Position numbers and translations under genes: made by a program
Shown: positions 37,701 through 49,801 of the stretch, one piece after another
Position numbering within the stretch: position 1 is the first letter of the stretch
Layout of the letters: each line of letters starts with the position of its first letter
The notes under the pieces: model-generated
What the model saw: only the letters and a program-made list of their open reading frames with translations
Told to the model about the DNA's origin: nothing
Database searches by the model: none
Assembly: GCA_964017195.1 (NCBI GenBank)
Contig: OZ024894.1
Coordinates: 27,946,825-28,010,824 of the forward strand
Reading direction: 5' to 3'
DNA: 64,000 nucleotides
Source: Siderastrea radians
Lineage: Eukaryota; Cnidaria; Anthozoa; Scleractinia; Rhizangiidae

Positions 37701-40700
37701 TTTGTAACTTTAAAAATATTAGAATTGGAAAGAGTGTGTATAAAATAGCAAAATGGCTAAGTTTAAAACGGTTTATAAAATAACTTGGCGACTACGCAAG
37801 CTCTGATTGGTATACCTATAGATGATTTATCATGCAGTTTGTCATGTCAGTCGTTTGCTCTTGACTTGCAGTCTTCAGCTAACACCCTCTCACCCCACGT
37901 TGGAGCTTTATTGTTGATGTAGTGTCTGCTTCTTTGATATCCTGATGATAAACTCCTTTTGGGCCAAACTCATTGTGGTCTGTGGTTAAAATGTGATTGA
38001 TATATTGCTTAATTAAATTTGTGAAAAGATTGGTGTGGAAAATGTTTTTATTTAATAAGAGTAAGGAGATCAGATGGTCCAATATAATTGTCAAGTGCTC
38101 GATAGTGAGGCCTTTGGTTGATCTGCAGAAATGATATGCATCTTGGCTTGCTTGTACTTGCAAAAGCTTCACAATTGCTCAAGTGCTCCTTGAAATTTGT
38201 GTAATTGCTTAAAATGTAGTGAATCTTGCTTTTGTAGGTTGCTCTTGCTGCTTCCAAAGGAAATTTGATGTCTGTTTTTGCATTCCAGACCAAATCACAT
38301 GCTCTACATGCGGACAAAGACCATTAAATACCAATTGTATTTCCCTCATACCCTACCAAAGATCATAATTTTATTTGTACCAGTTAACGAAAATTTCCAG
38401 AAGTTCAGATTTATTTTTTACCTAAGAAGTGGTAGAAGGTTTAAGAGGGATCACTGTTGCTGGGATTTGACATTAATAAATATGACTGATATGTATAATG
38501 CTTGTCCTTATTTTCCACATGGAACTGTTTTCCATTGTTTTCAAGTAATGATCTTTTTATATCATAGTTGTTTCCTGAAGAGCCAATGTCTGAAGAAGGA
38601 GAAGAAGAAGAGGAGGAAGAAGAAGAAGAGGTACTGCTTTATGTACTTTTTTGTAAAAAGAGTGCAATGGTTGCATCCTAGTTTTTGAATTAAGTTTGAA
38701 AGGCACTTATGTCCGGGCAATTCTGCAAAAAAGAAAGGGAAAAAAAATGAACAAAAGCCCCGAAAGGTAGAGAAGAGAGAGGCGGAGAGAAAAAGAGACT
38801 TCCATTCCCTTAAGTTTTTATATTGTATATAGTTTGGAGATAGTTTCTGGTGAGAAAAAAACATGTTTTGATAAATTTATGCAGACATATATACAGAACA
38901 AAAAAATAATTAAATAAATTTGTATTTTAATTTCAATTGCTATTACACTTGGGACCTTTCACTACAATTTATTGTTCCTGCAACAAGGGTGTGTTTAATT
39001 CAGTGTGTATGCTTCACTGTTAGGTTGTTTTTTTATTTATTTATTATCTTTATTAGGTTCCCCAAAGGGATCTTCATACCTAATTTACATGATTTTTAAA
39101 AAAAAGACAAAATGATAATAATTTACATGGTAAAAAATTTAGAATTAAAACTACAAAAATTAACTAACTACAATTCAATATAAAGTACAATAAAAACGAT
39201 GCAAAGGAGTCTAAAGTAGTTGTTTAGCCATTTGCTCAAGAGTATGGATTTCAACTGATTTTTGAAAGGCACTAAAGAACAACAGTTTCTTAACTCTTCT
39301 GAAAGAGAATTCCAGATAGTAGCTCCGCGGAACACGAATGATTGTTCTGCCAGAGCAGTTCTGCATTTAGGCAGTTGAAGGCTGTCTCTATTTCTAGTAA
39401 GAAAGCTGTGAGTCTGTGACCTCTTAGTAAATAACTGACTTAAGGGGGCAAATTATTCATACATTTGAATATTAACACGTACATGTCAGGGCTCGAAATA
39501 ACGGCCGGTCAACGGACAATGTCTGGACGTTCGCGTTGCCTTGTAATGTTGTCCGGTCACAAGTCGAAATCACAAAGGAAATTTTAAAACTTTAAACTTT
39601 TTTAAAGAAGTAGACCATACGGTTCCAAACTGAGGTAAGCAACATAGTATATGTAACGAACAATTCCAATCATTCAATCAGCAGAAAATAGAGTTCGGAC
39701 GGCAATCTAACTCCGACAGTCAACAGTGTCGTTACTTATAGTAAAAAGGAATTTACTAAGGGAATGTTATTTCTTAAGGTAGGGGTGTTATATTTTTACA
39801 TATATTTAATAATTATTGGAAAATTACATGTCGCAATCTTGTCCGAGAAACAAGGTATGACCGAGCTAAAATGAATTTCGGTTGGTCATTGTGTCCGGAA
39901 ATTCTTCGGAAATTATTTCGAGCCCTGCATGTAGACAACTTTTAAAAGTAGCTATTAATTTATTGGGTAATTTATTGTAATTTATTGTGTCTTCTGTTTA
40001 TTCTGCTTTTTTTTAGAATTCATCAGCATCCGAGTATGAAAATGCTTCTGATTCAGAGAGTGATCTAAATGATGAGGTAAACTCTTTGTTCTTTATATCT
40101 TCATAAAAAGATCATGACTTTTCATGTAATAGGTTGTTTAAAGAATCAACTACACTGTATATTCTATAGAAACACTAACTTTCTGTATTTCATAGCTACA
40201 TGTACATGTACATGTACATGTAAGTGACTTAACTTTGACTTTTTCATAACAAAGAATATTCTTGTCTTTATCAAAGTTCTTAAAGGCATTTTTTTTTGTG
40301 AAACGTCTCGTGAAAGTGGTGCCGAGTTCACTGTTTTCAGCAGTCAACATTAACATTGTAATGTTTCCACATGCCATTACACATTATGTTTTTTACATTT
40401 AACCGCATCTTAATCCTAACTCTCCTCTTGAGAATAGGGCCATACATTCAGCCTACAGTACATATAAAAACACCTCATTCCAGCTAAACCCTTAAACCTG
40501 CTTTCAATGTTACATGCATAGTTATTTTTCTACACCCATCTTTTGACATTGTCTTTCGACCTGCTGTTTGAAATGAGCCAATCAAAACTGATGTATACAG
40601 TCGAAGCTCTCGTAAGCGGACACCCTCGGGACGCGAAAAAAGTGTCCGTAACTGAAGCTGGCCGCTTATGAGAATGGTTTTTGTAAGCGGCCACTAGAGG

Positions 40701-42775
40701 TGTAGGGGATAGATTGCCACTTATGGGAGCTTGCCCAGCTAACAGTAACCGGACAGACGTGGATGACGACAAAACAAGTACTGAAATATGGTTCTGTAAT
40801 TACTGTAAAATTATGTCCGCTTATAAGAATGTAAAAATACAGAGTTTCTACGGAAGTTAAAACGGGGTTTCAAACAAGGCAGCCATAAGTAGAGCTGTCC
40901 ACTTACGAGAGTATCCGTTAAGAGAGCTTCGACTGTACAGGTGTTTGTTTCTTGCAAGTGAACACAGATGTTCAGAAGATGGGCTTCAATGGCTGGTTTC
41001 GATCCGTGTTGTTTGTTTAGCGCGCCGAAAGATGGATGTCAATAGAAAGCCGCTATGCATGTAGTACTGAAAGTGGGTGTAAGAGGTTATTTTCACTGTA
41101 AAACTAAACCTCTGAAATGTACTCAGAAAAAAACTAAGGAATTTGAAAACATTGATCCCATTCTTAATTACCGATACCTTTGGTTTGATTTTGACTTACA
41201 AATTTTATGGTAGCTTGGGTTTGGACCATACTGCATTTATTATGCCACCTTCCTATATAAGGTTTAAAATCTATTCATTGAATAGTTTTTATTTTAAATT
41301 TTTTACTTTTTTCCTTATCTTGTGCATAGGACGATGAATTCTCTGACTTTTTATCGAAGCTAAGGGAATCGACTCAAATTGGAGAAATTCTTGACAGTGA
41401 CAGCCACCGTTCGGCTCCAAGAATTGTGGAAGATTATGAAGCAGTTGTTGCGGCAACAGCCATCACTGAAACCAGAGTTGAGGGGCCTTCTTCAGTTTGC
41501 CCATTGCCATTTATTAACTCCTTGAGGGAAGTTTCATCACAACTTCAAGCATTTCAGGCCTCTCCTGAGACTCCTGATGGAACAGCCTGCGGTTCAGCGC
41601 TCAATGCTGCCCGTCAAATTTCCTATTGGTCGTCTGTTTTTATTTCGATGATGGAAGCCAGCAATCCAGGGCAGCCTACATGTACAACATCATTATCCAC
41701 ATCCATAATAACGGCATTGTCAACATCAGCATCATCAACATCATCTACATCTACATCAGCGCCATTTACTTCAGCATCATCTACATCAGTGCCATTTACT
41801 TCAGCATCATCTACATCAGCGCCATTTACTTCAGCATCATCTACATCAGTGCCATTTACTTCAGCATCATCTACATCAGCACCATTTACTTCAGCATCAT
41901 CTACATCAGCGCCATTTACTTCAGCATCATCTACATCAGCGCCATTTACTTCAGCATCTACATCAGCACCATTTACTTCAGCATCATCTACATCAGCGTC
42001 ATCTACGTTGGTGTCATCTACATCAACATCGCCTACTTCCAGCTCAGTAGTAAATCATCTACCTTCCACTTTAGATACTATGCCAATTGGTCAGCATTCT
42101 CTGACATCTCCTCCAGTTTTTTCTGCTTCTGGTTGTACAGCCTCTCCATTTTTTCATGCTCAGCTATCTTCATCAACTCCACTCCTTCCTTCCACATTAT
42201 CTGGACAACCTGCAACATTGCTCCCTCAAGCTCCCTCAATCTCATCCTTGCCAATGGAAGCCATGCCATCATCTCTCCAGCAAGTTTCACCGTCTTTAAG
42301 CCTGTCGCATCCGACATATAGTCAGCCTTCCACCTTATTGACAGGCATAACATGTGCCCAAAGTTCTTCGTCGTTTTCATATCATCAAGTGCCACCAGCC
42401 AGCTCCTCTTTAGTAATAGATCCTGAGACCCTTAGCATTCATGCTAAGTATGCTCTACCTGGTCAATCCTGTATTGACTGGCTCAACTCATTGTCAATTC
42501 CAAGAAATGGTGACAGTTTGGAACAAGTTAAGGAGATCTGGGAGCTTGGAGGCCCGCATTGCACCCCGTTAAGAGATTGGACTGTGATGATGAGGAATTT
42601 TAAATCAACAAAAGGACGAAATACCTCCCTTTACAGTCAACGTAAATTCATTTATTTATTATTTAAACGCCATGAGTTCAATGTTAGCATGATTTCTTCT
42701 CAGTACAATGAAGTTAAACCTGGTAAACTATACAAACATTTAAACACTAGTAAAAAAAGTGAAATTGCTGACTAA
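34711..42775 (+). CDS. Uncharacterised protein with acidic N-terminus and Ser/Thr minisatellite
   Basis: Exons 34711-34755, 38568-38630, 40017-40076 and 41330-42775, all phase 0 with AG/GT borders, give 537 residues. The N-terminal about 70 residues are strongly acidic, with a run of ten Glu followed by Ser/Asp/Glu. Then comes a compact region (FSDFLSKLRESTQIGEILDS; FINSLREVSSQLQAFQA), then a Ser/Thr/Pro/Ala stretch of about 200 residues containing ten-residue SASSTSAPFT repeats. The last about 110 residues look conserved: LPGQSCIDWLNSL, WELGGPHCTPLRDW, YSQRKFIYLLF. That end vaguely resembles the GCR1_C DNA-binding fold, which I cannot verify. No signal peptide or membrane helix, so a nuclear or cytoplasmic location is likely. 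The large first intron contains the transposon at 35344-36988. It could be a domesticated transposon protein. Confidence 0.75.
35378..35612. repeat. Left subterminal repeat array
   Basis: Units of about 28 bp (TCTAACGGTTTGTTCTAACG type) repeated roughly eight times; short translated frames here merely echo the repeat. Confidence 0.88.
36255..36290 (+). ncRNA. Possible decayed hammerhead ribozyme 3' half
   Basis: GAAACCTAGGTCTTGCT (36269-36285) is identical to the 3' half of the PLE hammerheads near 56984. The preceding TGTAATTT resembles their TGTAAGATTC. The CUGANGA half is not recognisable, so no activity is expected. It lies in the middle of the 35344-36988 transposon. Confidence 0.4.
36728..36955. 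repeat. Right subterminal repeat array
   Basis: CTAACGCTCTAACGGATA-type units, about ten, matching the left array in motif but in the same written orientation. Confidence 0.85.
37456..37499. repeat. Hairpin with 17-bp perfect arms
   Basis: GTATGTGATATATTCAC (37456-37472) pairs with 37483-37499 across a ten-base loop. Part of its left side (GATAT(AT)TCACCTGGTAC) recurs near 28118, which suggests a short foldback repeat family. Confidence 0.85.
39487..39927. mobile_element. MITE with CAGGG termini, 5-bp direct repeats
   Basis: CAGGGCTCGAAATAA at the left end is complemented by TTATTTCGAGCCCTG at the right end. CATGT flanks both ends. Internally the sequence shows more inverted pairing (GTCCGG blocks). 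It lies in intron 2 of the acidic-protein gene, just before exon 3. Confidence 0.75.
40196..40222. repeat. TGTACA hexamer run
   Basis: ACATGTACATGTACATG-type self-complementary run of about 27 bp. Confidence 0.85.
40598..40935. mobile_element. MITE with TA duplication (Tc1/mariner-like)
   Basis: CAGTCGAAGCTCTC at the left end pairs with GAGAGCTTCGACTG at the right end, and TA is present at both borders (40596-40597, 40936-40937). It is 338 bp long, in intron 3 of the acidic-protein gene. Confidence 0.82.
41752..41995. repeat. 30-bp coding minisatellite
   Basis: About eight units of TCAGCATCATCTACATCAGC plus a GCCATTTACT tail, encoding SASSTSAPFT or SASSTSVPFT. One unit has lost one codon. 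Repeats keep the frame of the 34711-42775 gene and also leave a second + strand frame open, which I treat as an artefact. Confidence 0.92.
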
Positions 42776-42794
42776 TTGTAATTTCCACCATTAA

Positions 42795-43176
42795 AGGGGC
42801 TATGTCACGCAATTTTAGGCAATTTCAGCACTGACCGACTGGTCATAGAATTAAATGAATTATCGCAATAACGGCTTAAAACTGTAGAGTAACTCAAAAG
42901 AAACGCAGAAGATCAAGAAGGGCATGGATGGGCAAAATTCGAGAAGATTAAAAAGGATTGCGTTCTGGTAAACTTGAAAAATGTCAGCCCGACTTTTTTC
43001 GAGTTATTCTCAATTTCTATGAAAGTGTCATTTAGAACTCTCAGAAAATCATCCTTGTTTGTTATATGTGGCTGTAGTTTTGCCAATAAATGACTTTTGC
43101 TATGCCAGTTTGAAGTTTACCGCTTTTAATTAATAAAAGTAAATAGAATTACCTAAAATACCGTGACCTAGCCCCT
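42795..43176. mobile_element. MITE with TTAA target duplication, copy 1
   Basis: Ends AGGGGCTATGTCACG and CGTGACCTAGCCCCT are near-perfect inverted repeats; TTAA flanks at 42791-42794 and 43177-43180. The TTAA points to a piggyBac or Kolobok source. It starts only 15 bp after the stop codon of the acidic-protein gene, so that gene's 3' UTR must include it or end before it. Confidence 0.85.
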
Positions 43177-43180
43177 TTAA

Positions 43181-43602
43181 GATCGGGAAACACTAGGCAA
43201 CAAGTCGCTGCAACATGTTGCCTTGTGTGACATGGTGCATTTTTGCGAAAATCTTTGTTGCCGCGACAGAATTTTGTCGCTGCGATCAGTCACCCGAATT
43301 CAAACTAGCTTGGATTCGTGCGACTTATAACAGTGACAAAATTAGCGAAAGCAGCGTTGTCGCAGCGTGTACATACTTCCGTGACAAGTCACTGCGACAC
43401 AATTTAAATTAACGAATGAGAGAGTGTCATGTATTCTCACCATATTAAATTGGAAAACTAGTTTGTATTCCCACTCTTGCAAATTCGCTGTGTGTGCACC
43501 GAACAAGCCCTTGTCACAGTGACTTGTTTTGAAGCACTACACACGAAGCGACTTGTCGCAGAGACCTGTCGCTGTGACTTGTTGCCTGGTGTGTCCCGAC
43601 CT
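43181..43602. mobile_element. Second, different MITE sharing the same TTAA
   Basis: Its left end (GATCGGGAAACAC...GGCAACAAGTCGC) mirrors its right end (GTGACTTGTTGCC...GTGTCCCGACCT). TTAA lies at 43177-43180 and 43603-43606. Interior inverted segments contain GTCGC and GCGAC motifs. It is a different family from its neighbour. Confidence 0.75.
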
Positions 43603-45314
43603 TTAAGTGCTCCTTGTCTAGAAGTTTTCCTGCTTTCCAACATGTACTTGTATCTCGGTATCTCTTAGGTTAATTTGTTACAGGGTTGGAGTTTTTGCAT
43701 AGTTAACAACTGGTTGTTTTCAATTGCTGTACTGGTAGGAATGCTCAAATAGCATGTTATCATTAGTATTTTTAATAATCTGAAAATTTACACTAACTGG
43801 TCAATGGTCAGTTTTCTTGATTTACATTTAATTTGCCTGTATTTTAACCACAGTGAGTTACCAAAGTGTTTGCATGCTTGTCAATACATGTCATCGGTGT
43901 AACTGGCAAGTATCTCAGCATTTCCTCCACTCACTTGTTGCTAGGGAGTGAACAAGTGGAAAAGAACGTAAAATTCGAAATACTTTTTCGCATACAACTA
44001 TGAAATTGGACAAGAAATTCATTTGTAGCGGAAACTTAAAGAACGGACACCTCCTGTAATTATTCGTTTAAGATTTGTACATTATAAATTCGTTGTTGTT
44101 GTTAAACTTAAACAATGCATGCATTGCAACTTTGCATAGTAAGTCTGGGACTGTACAATAGAGTTAGTGGACTGACATGGAACGTGGAGTTGAGTGATGA
44201 TTACTAGGTTCATGTACAGACCTTTATAAGTCTGATCAAACTTCATTGTAATTAAAACTTAATTGTAATTATTCAATTTCTATTGTAACAATAGAAATTG
44301 AGAGTAAATTATCGTTTTTTATTCATTTCATTTGAATTTTAACTTTTAATATTGTATTTCTATTTTATAATAATAACTTTTTAAAAAAAACTGATTGTTG
44401 CCTGGTGTAGCTATTCAGTTTGCAACATTTGTGATTGAACACTTGCAGAGGTCTAGAAGTGTAGGTCTTTATTCTTAAAATAAATTAAATTCACTTTTTT
44501 CGAAATATATTTCATTTGATTTATTCGACTATTTCAGGCCCTTAATTGATTCAAATCAAATGTACAAATATCCTTCTTGAATGAAAGTAACAATTGTACT
44601 ATAATTCAATGGCCTTACAACACCATTTATACTGTTTCCATCTCCCCCTCGTTTCCATTTTTTCGTCACTGTCTTTAGAGGCAAAAACACAATCGCCCGA
44701 AAAACGACTGCGTGAGAGGCTAGGTGTTTACAAACAGGATCCAGAATATCGGCTTATATTATTTTCCTAAAGTGAACATTTGTAATTGATCTTAGAAAAA
44801 AAAACCCTTTTTCAAGTTGTCGGCTTAAAAGGTTCTTGAAGGCTATAGAGGTTCTTTAGCTTTACAGGTTCCGGATCGCGGGACGTATTCATTTACAACA
44901 CAGGCGTATAGCTGTCACATTTGCCCATTGCAATACTATAGTTTTTTAGCTTGAGAACAAAAAAAAATCCAAGGAACAATTGTGACAGCTGAACGCGTGC
45001 GTGTGTTGTATCTACTGTTCTCTCTCTGCAATATATCGAATATTGCAGTCATGAACCAAAACATCAGTGTGGAAGGGACTGAAATCGTCCATGTAATGTA
45101 CAAAGAGAAAAATAGGGTTTTAGGATGGCCAGGCCTCAACTGCCTGCAATATACCTAATAATTCTGTGAGCCTCAGTAATTAAATAATCGTCCTTTATCT
45201 GCGGTGGAATGAACAATAAAGCTTACACCTTATTGCAATAACGTCACTTGAAAACAACGACCCAAAATGTAATAAGTTATATGATAATATATACATTTCG
45301 CCGATAAAAAAGTT

Positions 45315-45402
45315 AAAAATAAAACTTAAGTAAAAAGCTGTTAAAATTGGTACTTTTGGTAGTACCAATTTTAACAGCTTTTTACCTTAAGTTTTATTTT
45401 TT
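45315..45402. repeat. Long near-perfect hairpin, about 40-bp arms
   Basis: Arms 45315-45354 and 45361-45402 are complementary apart from one inserted base, around a six-base loop. The centre reads AATTGGTACT-TTTGGT-AGTACCAATT. It resembles a young foldback element or an RNA hairpin precursor. Confidence 0.88.
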
Positions 45403-45725
45403 ATATGATAATATTTCGAAACATTGTGGCTCTGGGGGCATATGAATTGATTGGAGGGTTTTAAACATAAAGAACAGTCGATCAAACGAGCCTTCATACA
45501 ATTCCTTTGTTGTACGGGAGTTTGAAACGGTTGCTTTGATTGGCTAGCAAATCATATGTCCCGAGAGGCAAGAGCTACTTGACTCATGCACAGGCTCAGC
45601 TGGCTATGTGGGTAAAGCGGCTATGGGGACGAGAAAGGGCTTGAATATAATTATGTGAAGGCTATTTAGTCAAGGGCGTCTTTTTTTAATTTTTTAAATT
45701 GGTATAATGAACGATCGCAAAATAT

Positions 45726-45967
45726 GGTTCATTTACTTGAACCACAAATTGCTTTAACGCATTATGTGGTATAAAAACTAAAGGCTAAATAGTCCATACT
45801 TTTGAAACCACAGTTTGCAATAACGCAAAACCTGGTAACCTGGTAACGCAAAATGTGGTTCATCTACAAGAACCATAAATTGCGTTAACGCAATATGTGG
45901 TATAAAAACTAAAGGCTATAGTCCATACTTTTGAAACCACAGTTTGCAATAACGCAAAACCTGGTAA
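45726..45967. repeat. Two tandem units of about 130 bp
   Basis: The units start at 45726 and 45857 and share GGTATAAAAACTAAAGGCTA, CCATACTTTTGAAACCACAG and TTGCAATAACGCAAAACCTGG. Confidence 0.88.
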
Positions 45968-46192
45968 AAGAACATTGACAGTTTGTTACTATCCTTGAGT
46001 TTGATAGAACGCAAAATTGGCGTGCCCGTGGCATACCAGTCGTAAAGCAACACCCTGCAGTATATTCATGCCACACATTTTAGCAGACTTTAGCAGGGGT
46101 CCTACTACTTACTTGATGGGTGAAGGGGTTCAGAATTGAACGCCGGTCGGCATCCTTAGCTGACGGGTTCATTTTATTTATTCTTTTCTAAC

Positions 46193-46275
46193 GTAAAGTA
46201 TATAAAAGTATTATATAAAAGTATATAAAAGTATAAAGTATATAAAAGTATATATATATATGTGTGTGTGTGAAC
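46193..46275. repeat. AGTATATAAA-rich low-complexity tract
   Basis: Repeated GTATATAAAA units followed by an AT and then a GT run. Confidence 0.85.
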
Positions 46276-46439
46276 TGCGGATGAGATGTAAAGTGAAGAA
46301 ATAATCCTCGCAGTGAATTGCAATTTATTAAAGAAAGATAGTTATAACCAATTGAGGAAACGATCCAAACGTCATTGTCTATAGGCATTGTAATTTATGT
46401 CACCGATTTTATTTTTAACACGGAATACTTCTGGTATAA

Positions 46440-46990
46440 AACGCACTTTGCTGTGAATCGATCTAGGTCTAGGTCTGATTAATGAAAGCCATGTTTCGCG
46501 ATCAGATTCTTAGCGCAACATATGGGTTTTTGGGGTAAAACGCAATTTGCGATAACTCAAACTGTGTCATGTAAATAAAGCCATATTTTGCGATGAAATA
46601 TTTAACGCGAAATATGGGATTCCTGCATAAGACGTATTTTGCGATGTTGCAAACTACGACTTAATTAAACGCCACAGAATGCGATACCTCACAATATGGT
46701 TTCTTGATGTTAGCAGAACTTCAAAATTCGCGAGTCAAACATCGAAATGGGGTATAAGTTTTGTGTCTTGACGAATTTTGTCGGATAACGTACTTCTGAC
46801 AACCCAGGTTTTGCGATATCTCAAACTATGGCACATTTAAAGAACACATTTTGCGATAACTCGATCTATGTCTTATCGATGAAAACCATGTTTTGCGATC
46901 ACACTTTAAACGCGAACTATGGGATTGTGGTGTGGAACGCATTTTGCGATGATTCAAACTGTGGCTCACTAATGAAAGCCATATTTTGCG
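46440..46990. repeat. Degenerate tandem array, about 92-bp period, TTTTGCGAT motif
   Basis: Related starts CCAT(G/A)TTTTGCGAT occur at 46488, 46579, 46887 and 46978. Each unit also holds an AACGC(A/G)AA and a TATGGG block. The units are heavily diverged. The nearby 45.7-kb repeat has similar TTGCG(A/T)TAAC motifs and may be a relative. Confidence 0.72.
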
Positions 46991-47329
46991 TCTCCGTACA
47001 ACGTTTCCTCTTTGTGAGTTTATGGCGATTTCTGATCATTTATCTCTAAATTTACTCCAATATTTGGGTGACAGTCATTTTGAGAATATACCCCCTAGTA
47101 GTGGTGAAGTGCCTCTATGTGCCCTAGAGCTGTGGTTCCCTGCTAAAAGCTCTATCCTAATAAAAATAGATTTACAACCTTTTTTAACTAGACCGCACAA
47201 ACAATTCATTTAATGACTCCCTAAAAACAATATTAATCTACCTATTTTTTTAACGGTAAAGAATTAAAAACGTCAAAGCGTCGTAAAGATAAATTCTTAA
47301 TAGGGCCACAAACATTGTTTAAGCCAGCC

Positions 47330-47480
47330 TGGTCGAAGGGTAGAGGCCTGACAAAATAAATCCCACTGCCCTTCCGGTTGGGGGTTGGGTGTCGGGCTAG
47401 CAACCCTACCCCTTAAAAAATGTATGATACGGAAACCAGTGCAGAACTACAGATGTGAATCAGAGTGAGGTAAGCCTTCC
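47330..47480 (+). mobile_element. Possible LINE 5'-end fragment
   Basis: The GTCGGGCTAGCAACCCTACC block with adjoining CCCTTCCGGTTGGGGG resembles leader sequences of RTE/CR1-type LINEs that I recall from marine invertebrates. No ORF is attached. This is recollection of a pattern, not a verified match. Confidence 0.22.
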
Positions 47481-48203
47481 TTCTAGGACAAGAATGAAGC
47501 CATTGCGTTAATGGCAACTGGGCAACTGGGTTATGGAGTGCGAGCCTAGATATCCGTAGGAGGTATTACAGCTCATTCTGCATCCAAGTGCCAAATGCTA
47601 TGCACCTATAAATTTGCAAGGTTACGGGATGAACGATAAGCGATTCCATGAGCAGCTACATGGAGCCTTTTAAAGAAAGGTTCGGGTGGGCGAGGTCAAC
47701 ATAAGAGAGCAGAGCGTGGAACAGCGGCAGCAGGGACATAAGGGAAAAGAGGCATTAAAAGAGATCGATGAGAATGAAGGCATGTTCACTACTGAATGCT
47801 GCCCCATTTGATGATTTGTCCATTGAATGCTCCTTCCAACACAGGGAAATACACCAAAATAACATTATCTGTACTTCACTTTACTAGTACAATCAAATTG
47901 ATCACATCACTACTCAAAGAACGGGAAAACGACGCTTATTGAGTCATAAGAAGAGCGGATATTGACTTTGATCATAACCTTTTGAACGCAAGGTTTGATA
48001 TGTAGCATGCTCATGATTTATAGTGACGTCAGCAGAAGGTACAGTAAAAACCCGCGAGTAAGAACCTAACATTTAAGAACCCGTTAGGCTAAAATTTGCA
48101 AAATAGAACCCCTTATTATAAGAAACAGGTTCTTATTTTCTAGAATTGTTTAAAAATGTTTACTTTTAGGAAAATAAGTTTGGACAAGGCTTCACTGTAC
48201 ATG

Positions 48204-48293
48204 TAGCCTGCGTGACCGGCGTTCAATGGGGGAAGGAGAAGAGGAGTTCGTGCGAAAAGGCGCTAGGCGCGAGGAGAGAGCGCGAAGCAGGCT
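48204..48293. mobile_element. 90-bp MITE with 10-bp target duplication
   Basis: TAGCCTGCGTG at the left and GAAGCAGGCT at the right are inverted; ACTGTACATG is duplicated exactly at 48194-48203 and 48294-48303. Confidence 0.75.
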
Positions 48294-49801
48294 ACTGTAC
48301 ATGCATATAACGTTATGCCCCCCCCCCCCACTTTTTTCCAGTAATTAAAAAATATAATGAATTAAAAAACAAACGAAAACTTTCTGAAATTATTTCGTTT
48401 CTGGACGCCATGTTACTGATTTAGTTTGTGAAGGACGCAAGTACGTAACAGCAGTTACTTTTGCCAAAATAGACTCGCCTTCAACTTAGATACATAAAAC
48501 TGAACAAGTTGTTAAAGGTTTTCAGTTACAATCGACAAAGGTTAGGCTACTACAGCATCATGCCCTTTATTAAAAAAATGTTTTTTTTTAAGGGCGAGTG
48601 TACTTCTTAGGAAAAAGGCCTGTGTCATCATCATCCAAACAAATGAGTGAAAGCGAAATTGTCTTTTCTGTTTTCATTCGTTTTGGTAACATCTCAGTTG
48701 CCGTTACTTCATCATGGCAAGAAAGGTTCGTGTCTTGATTTAAGATTTAGGGAGTCAGTGAGTAATTATATCGAACGTTTTGTGGAGCAACTTCTCTTTA
48801 TCGCAAAGTTTTGTCGTTTTAAGCAATACTTTTACAAAAAAATTAAGCACTTAACGTTTAAATTTTTAATGCATTTTCCGGTATCAAAGAGAAAATGAAA
48901 TCCAAAATTTTCCAGGGGGTGCGTAGATTCGGGGGATAAAAGCCCGGAGAGAAGCGAAACGAGAATTGATAAATACGCGTGCTCGAAAAATGGGAGTTAT
49001 GGAGGGCCTACAAGTGTAAAAGTTTGTAAGAGTGATGTTCGCTCTAACACATGACCAACTTTTTCCAGATTAGGGAGCGGGGAAGTAGGTGATAGCATTC
49101 ATTGTTTCTTTAAACAAATTCATATTAACAACACAAACCCAAGTTGCATTCCAATTAAATTTATTTGTTATTAACTTTGTTAATACTATTAATTAATATT
49201 ACATAATTACTTTGCTGAGTAAAATTAAACAGTCATTGTAAAAAAATCCAAAAAAGAAATAACTAATCAGAAAATGGCATGTCCTTTCATGCAAGGCTGA
49301 CTTCAAATATGAATTTTTAGCCTAAAGCCCAAAATAACCAATCAGAACTTGGAAACCCGGAGAGTCCACAGAAATGAAGTAAGGGACCATTGTTGAGGGC
49401 ACCAAGTCGTTCTCTTCCCAGTACCTCTATCACCTATGCTTGCAAGGTCATTTCTCTAAAAAAGTGGTATAGTAAACCATTTATATAATCCAGGAAAAAC
49501 TACATGTAAATCGAGTTGGACTGGAACATTATACTACACGTTCAAAACCTAGCTTAAAAATGTTTAAATCTCTAAAAAAACTTCTCAGTTGTTAATAACA
49601 TCAAAACTGCTACTTTTTTATATTATTTTTTGTTCCACAAAAAAATGTTGCTTCAGGTGTGAAGTATAGTTTACCACGCTATGCTGATTTCATTAAATGT
49701 TTTGGGAAGAAATATCAGCAATAGTTCATCTGATGATGAAGCCTGATAATACAGTGAGCCTTGAGAACAAAACATTACAAAAATGATAACCATGACAATT
49801 A

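Noticed and set aside
41626..42321. 231-codon second + strand frame (YISAIYFSI repeats)
   Set aside because: It overlaps the minisatellite in another frame; the repeat unit is a multiple of three and keeps all frames open. The 41330-42775 frame has splice support and non-repeat flanks.
42078..42395. 105-codon minus-strand frame across exon 4
   Set aside because: Shadow of the sense coding exon, with no signals of its own.
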